Shown one piece after another: positions 62,501 to 64,000 of a stretch of 64,000 nucleotides of DNA. The notes beneath the pieces were generated by a model. That model was not told the DNA's origin and ran no database searches. It saw nothing but the letters and a program-made list of their open reading frames with translations. The stretch's first letter is position 1, and the number at the start of each line of letters is the position of its first letter. Origin of the DNA: Auanema rhodensis (lineage: Eukaryota; Nematoda; Chromadorea; Rhabditida; Rhabditidae); contig OZ059896.1 in the NCBI GenBank assembly GCA_964057225.1, positions 13,810,501-13,874,500 of the forward strand, in the 5' to 3' direction. Position numbers and translations under genes: made by a program.

Positions 62501-64000
62501 TTTACAATAGCTGTGTGTAAATCATCTAGTGACATTTGACTAGGAACGAAGCATTTTTTGAGGGATGATTTGGTGACACCTACTAAGCGTTCCCAACAAC
62601 CTCCTTTCCAAGGAGATAGCGGAGTGTTGTATATCCATTTAATTTTTCTTTGAGCTAATGTGTTTAGTATGCTACTTTCATTGTAATCCGAGGTTTTTTC
62701 AAGGGTTTCTAATATTTTTGAGCTCAGAATAAAGTTTCCTGCGCAGTCACTGCGCATAATTTCTGGAGTACCTCTGCGTGAAATAAATCTATTAAATGCA
62801 TTCATAAAGGCAACTGTGGATTGATTGGTGACTACCTCTAAGTGAACCGCTCTAGTTGTCATGCATGTAAACAGACAAATATGGACTTTAGACCCATTTC
62901 GAAGGGTGAAGGGGCCCATAAGATCACACCCTGTTGAAAAGAATGCTCTTGTAAGAATTGCTCTGTCTTTTGGTAGCGATGGCATATCTGGTAATTCATA
63001 AGGATGTGATTGAAATCTTTTACATGTCACACAGTTTTTCAATGTTTGCTTAATGACTCCGGTTATTTTTGGTATATAGAACTTTTGTCTGAGTTGAATA
63101 AGCGTGAAATTTTTGCCTTGATGATTATTATCTTTGTGTATTTTGTTGATCAGTTTTTTAACTATGGGGTTTGTTTTGAGAAGGAATATAGGGTTTTTTG
63201 TCTCTTCGGGAAGAAGAGTATTTTGTAAACGACTTCTTACGCGATAAATGTCCCATGTATCTTTGAAGAATTTTAAATTTATATTTCTTTGCTGTAGCTC
63301 ATCGAGGCTCATATTAGATTGGCTGTTACTGATCAAAATTTTTTCAATTATGTTGATGTCTTCAACAGTATTCGTGTCTGTTGATGTGAGATGTTTTATT
63401 TTTTGCAACTTGTTGGCGTTGTTAGGATGGACTTTAAGAAACCATTTTTTGAATAATTTTCCTACGGTTGTCATTGTTTTGATCACATCATCATAGTTTT
63501 CACGAATGTTCCAAATATCATCGGTTGGAAGATTGTCTATAATTATGTGGACCACATTGTGATGCTCCGATTCTGATTCTGCGTTATTCCTGTTAGAGTT
63601 CTTAGGCGAGCCGAATGATGTCAGAGGGTTATGAGCGGAAAGTTTAGTTAACCAATGTGGACCCTTTATCCAGTCGGAATCTTGTAGTTTCTCGATGTCT
63701 GCACCTCGGGATCCGATGTCTGCAGTATTGTACGAGGTTTGTACATGATGTAATTCTACATTGCAACATACTTGTTTGATTTGGTGTAGCTGTTTATTTA
63801 TAATGTTTGTTTGATTTTTAATGAACAGTGGGAGGGATTTTAGAGAAATAATCCATGATAGCGCGATGTTGCTATCGCTTACAATGTTGACTTTTGCCAC
63901 TTTCGGGCATATGGTTACAATAGCTAATGCCATTCGTACTGCTAAGCGGATGGCTAATAATTCTAATCGAGGAATTGTGGTCTTATTTTTGGGTGCTATG
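59557..64000 (-). CDS. BEL/Pao polyprotein of element 2, C-terminal part (truncated by window)
   Basis: Open from the window edge to the stop at 59557, about 1480 residues. Begins within RNase H (an ATG at 63933 is internal, as the frame continues upstream with the same residues as in element 1). Contains the integrase zinc site and catalytic D, D, E, the post-integrase domain, and the whole env-like part with its membrane spans. The env-like half is almost identical to element 1, whereas the part right of about 62.1 kb is clearly more diverged. Confidence 0.92.
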   Translation of the reverse strand, partial: IAPKNKTTIPRLELLAIRLAVRMALAIVTICPKVAKVNIVSDSNIALSWIISLKSLPLFIKNQTNIINKQLHQIKQVCCNVELHHVQTSYNTADIGSRGADIEKLQDSDWIKGPHWLTKLSAHNPLTSFGSPKNSNRNNAESESEHHNVVHIIIDNLPTDDIWNIRENYDDVIKTMTTVGKLFKKWFLKVHPNNANKLQKIKHLTSTDTNTVEDINIIEKILISNSQSNMSLDELQQRNINLKFFKDTWDIYRVRSRLQNTLLPEETKNPIFLLKTNPIVKKLINKIHKDNNHQGKNFTLIQLRQKFYIPKITGVIKQTLKNCVTCKRFQSHPYELPDMPSLPKDRAILTRAFFSTGCDLMGPFTLRNGSKVHICLFTCMTTRAVHLEVVTNQSTVAFMNAFNRFISRRGTPEIMRSDCAGNFILSSKILETLEKTSDYNESSILNTLAQRKIKWIYNTPLSPWKGGCWERLVGVTKSSLKKCFVPSQMSLDDLHTAIVKIEAIINTRPLTHPHPDNLDALPIRPIDFLTSAIKFSLPENNDNTHIFDIHSDIQTIQSTEQALEALQLSEDSASKFWTRFQEEYLTSLKDIFKHKNKRKNHTNLFPHKDEIVIIQNDMSPRGTWKLGRIIETITSSDGNIRSAKVATSNGNIITRSINQLYPLEIRCNTSNNKIIEDNSHIVQENNSSTDRIAHTDTVLDNIHSDHHIEHTDETIHENNNINDSNHNYDIAYESDNSQHDNTYTPETENNEDATNDRPQNKTKPSSVKTAKYTEQDEVTEKENIKAFPLKMSYATHQRKNKINPKIAADIMKALSLPIIITSTYAEEINSCKDSNMFTTKLIANPHCSPEMATWTVIITIMAVTLIVSCLCRMGYSQYRYKTWSKNTQTMLNIMKLKHKTISEQEDHETDQKITEDHNDTLQLKQTNTQDANIVDHETFQKHIYPILNRTRKPPKFSLFTRGSQTSLPSLLAIILALCIGSCSSCSDVHVQHFVNIRCDDNLACYHEYSQDIIFSPGTKQLCITITHSNHEIGQFKITKLYTEHVCQKNTRYFTRQTTVNILSILRCRHRGSCDGTCETNSLHNKIEELQPYTFPSQSGCFTSSARFYTCPMIWTDPCLFYKIEHIPVTEEVYEVYTCDSWSTQTVFNIETTLLQQKNNYNITLQPYTKNREQLFNITTLSQSQPPPEMYTKLFFSSKENTYITDIHTKGIIQCATEEAALKHFNNCTVSSFCPCTFNRFDEIKCRCDTPTFEKMSNTSDIKSPNQNFKTKDNTLSFSTNLDENLVTVDSSLFLNSVIFSNNLPCAPALTKLSGCYSCGQGAFAEFQCLTAEETWISIECQKEVFMIKCSPKVAITKVTMKRENSQIDELCYTTCDNKKIKIIIKGILHHIASIDEINESDSSKGTESKSIDFAPIFKLILSKLGIILIGVAITATIGYVACTPIMYCVVLNTVLTTQWIATRIFTLWIKSKALFRDQRF

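Larger units (their letters stand above)
58371..64000 (-). mobile_element. BEL/Pao LTR retroelement, 3' part (element 2, cut by window end)
   Basis: Second member of the element 1 family, same orientation, in another array spacer. Present: 3' LTR, the 170-aa zinc-knuckle ORF and the polyprotein back to RNase H. The 5' part and the other LTR lie beyond 64000, so the target duplication cannot be confirmed. Confidence 0.93.

Noticed and set aside
63933..63933. ATG at 63933 as the start of a 1458-aa protein
   Set aside because: The frame stays open to the window edge and continues with the same RNase H residues as element 1; the ATG is internal.

Overview
The window is animal DNA and almost certainly nematode. 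It is AT-rich, with many short (about 45-60 nt) GT-AG introns and TTTTCAG-type acceptors. Two such acceptors sit just upstream of start codons, as expected for spliced-leader addition. The protein genes have recognisable nematode relatives: a fibulin-1 gene with two alternative C-termini, and an L1CAM gene with a short tail that resembles C. elegans LAD-2. The species cannot be named from sequence alone.

Left part (1-28.2 kb): five protein genes. (1) The 3' end of a divergent ionotropic glutamate-receptor-like gene (1-1418, +). (2) An A1CF/RBM46/DND1-type RNA-binding protein (2393-4291, +, 5' end unresolved). (3) Fibulin-1 (7464-12393, +). Its last common exon can splice in the same phase to either of two terminal cassettes. 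(4) A LAD-2-like L1CAM (15923-25163, +) with 6 Ig and 5 FNIII domains, one membrane span and a tail of about 40 residues. (5) Two minus-strand genes for secreted, probably GPI-anchored proteins. One is nested in a lad-2 intron (19777-21669); the other, CUB-like, is convergent with lad-2 (25405-27875).

Middle and right part (28.2-58.4 kb): a very large tandem array of tRNA-Gln genes with a repeat unit of about 166 bp. I count 121 full-length genes plus one truncated copy: 8 on the minus strand (28199-29432), 79 on the plus strand (29827-42866) and 34 on the plus strand (52750-58299). The anticodon switches between CTG (72 genes) and TTG (49 genes) on otherwise almost identical 72-nt bodies. 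Rare body variants recur at fixed offsets, which shows nested higher-order duplication. The strand switch at 29.57-29.75 kb has a truncated tRNA and about 184 bp of unrelated sequence.

Two BEL/Pao-type LTR elements of one family lie in spacers of the array, both on the minus strand. Element 1 (42897-52680) is complete: near-identical LTRs, a 5-bp AATTT target duplication, a tRNA-Gly primer site, a short Gag ORF offset by one frame from a 2521-codon Gag-Pol-Env frame, and a separate 170-aa zinc-knuckle ORF before the 3' LTR. Element 2 (58371 to beyond 64000) runs off the window. The target duplication of element 1 shows that the two plus-strand tRNA blocks were once continuous.

The features most worth following up are the mixed-anticodon tRNA-Gln array, the extra zinc-knuckle ORF, and the second patch of tRNA-Gly complementarity next to the primer-binding site.
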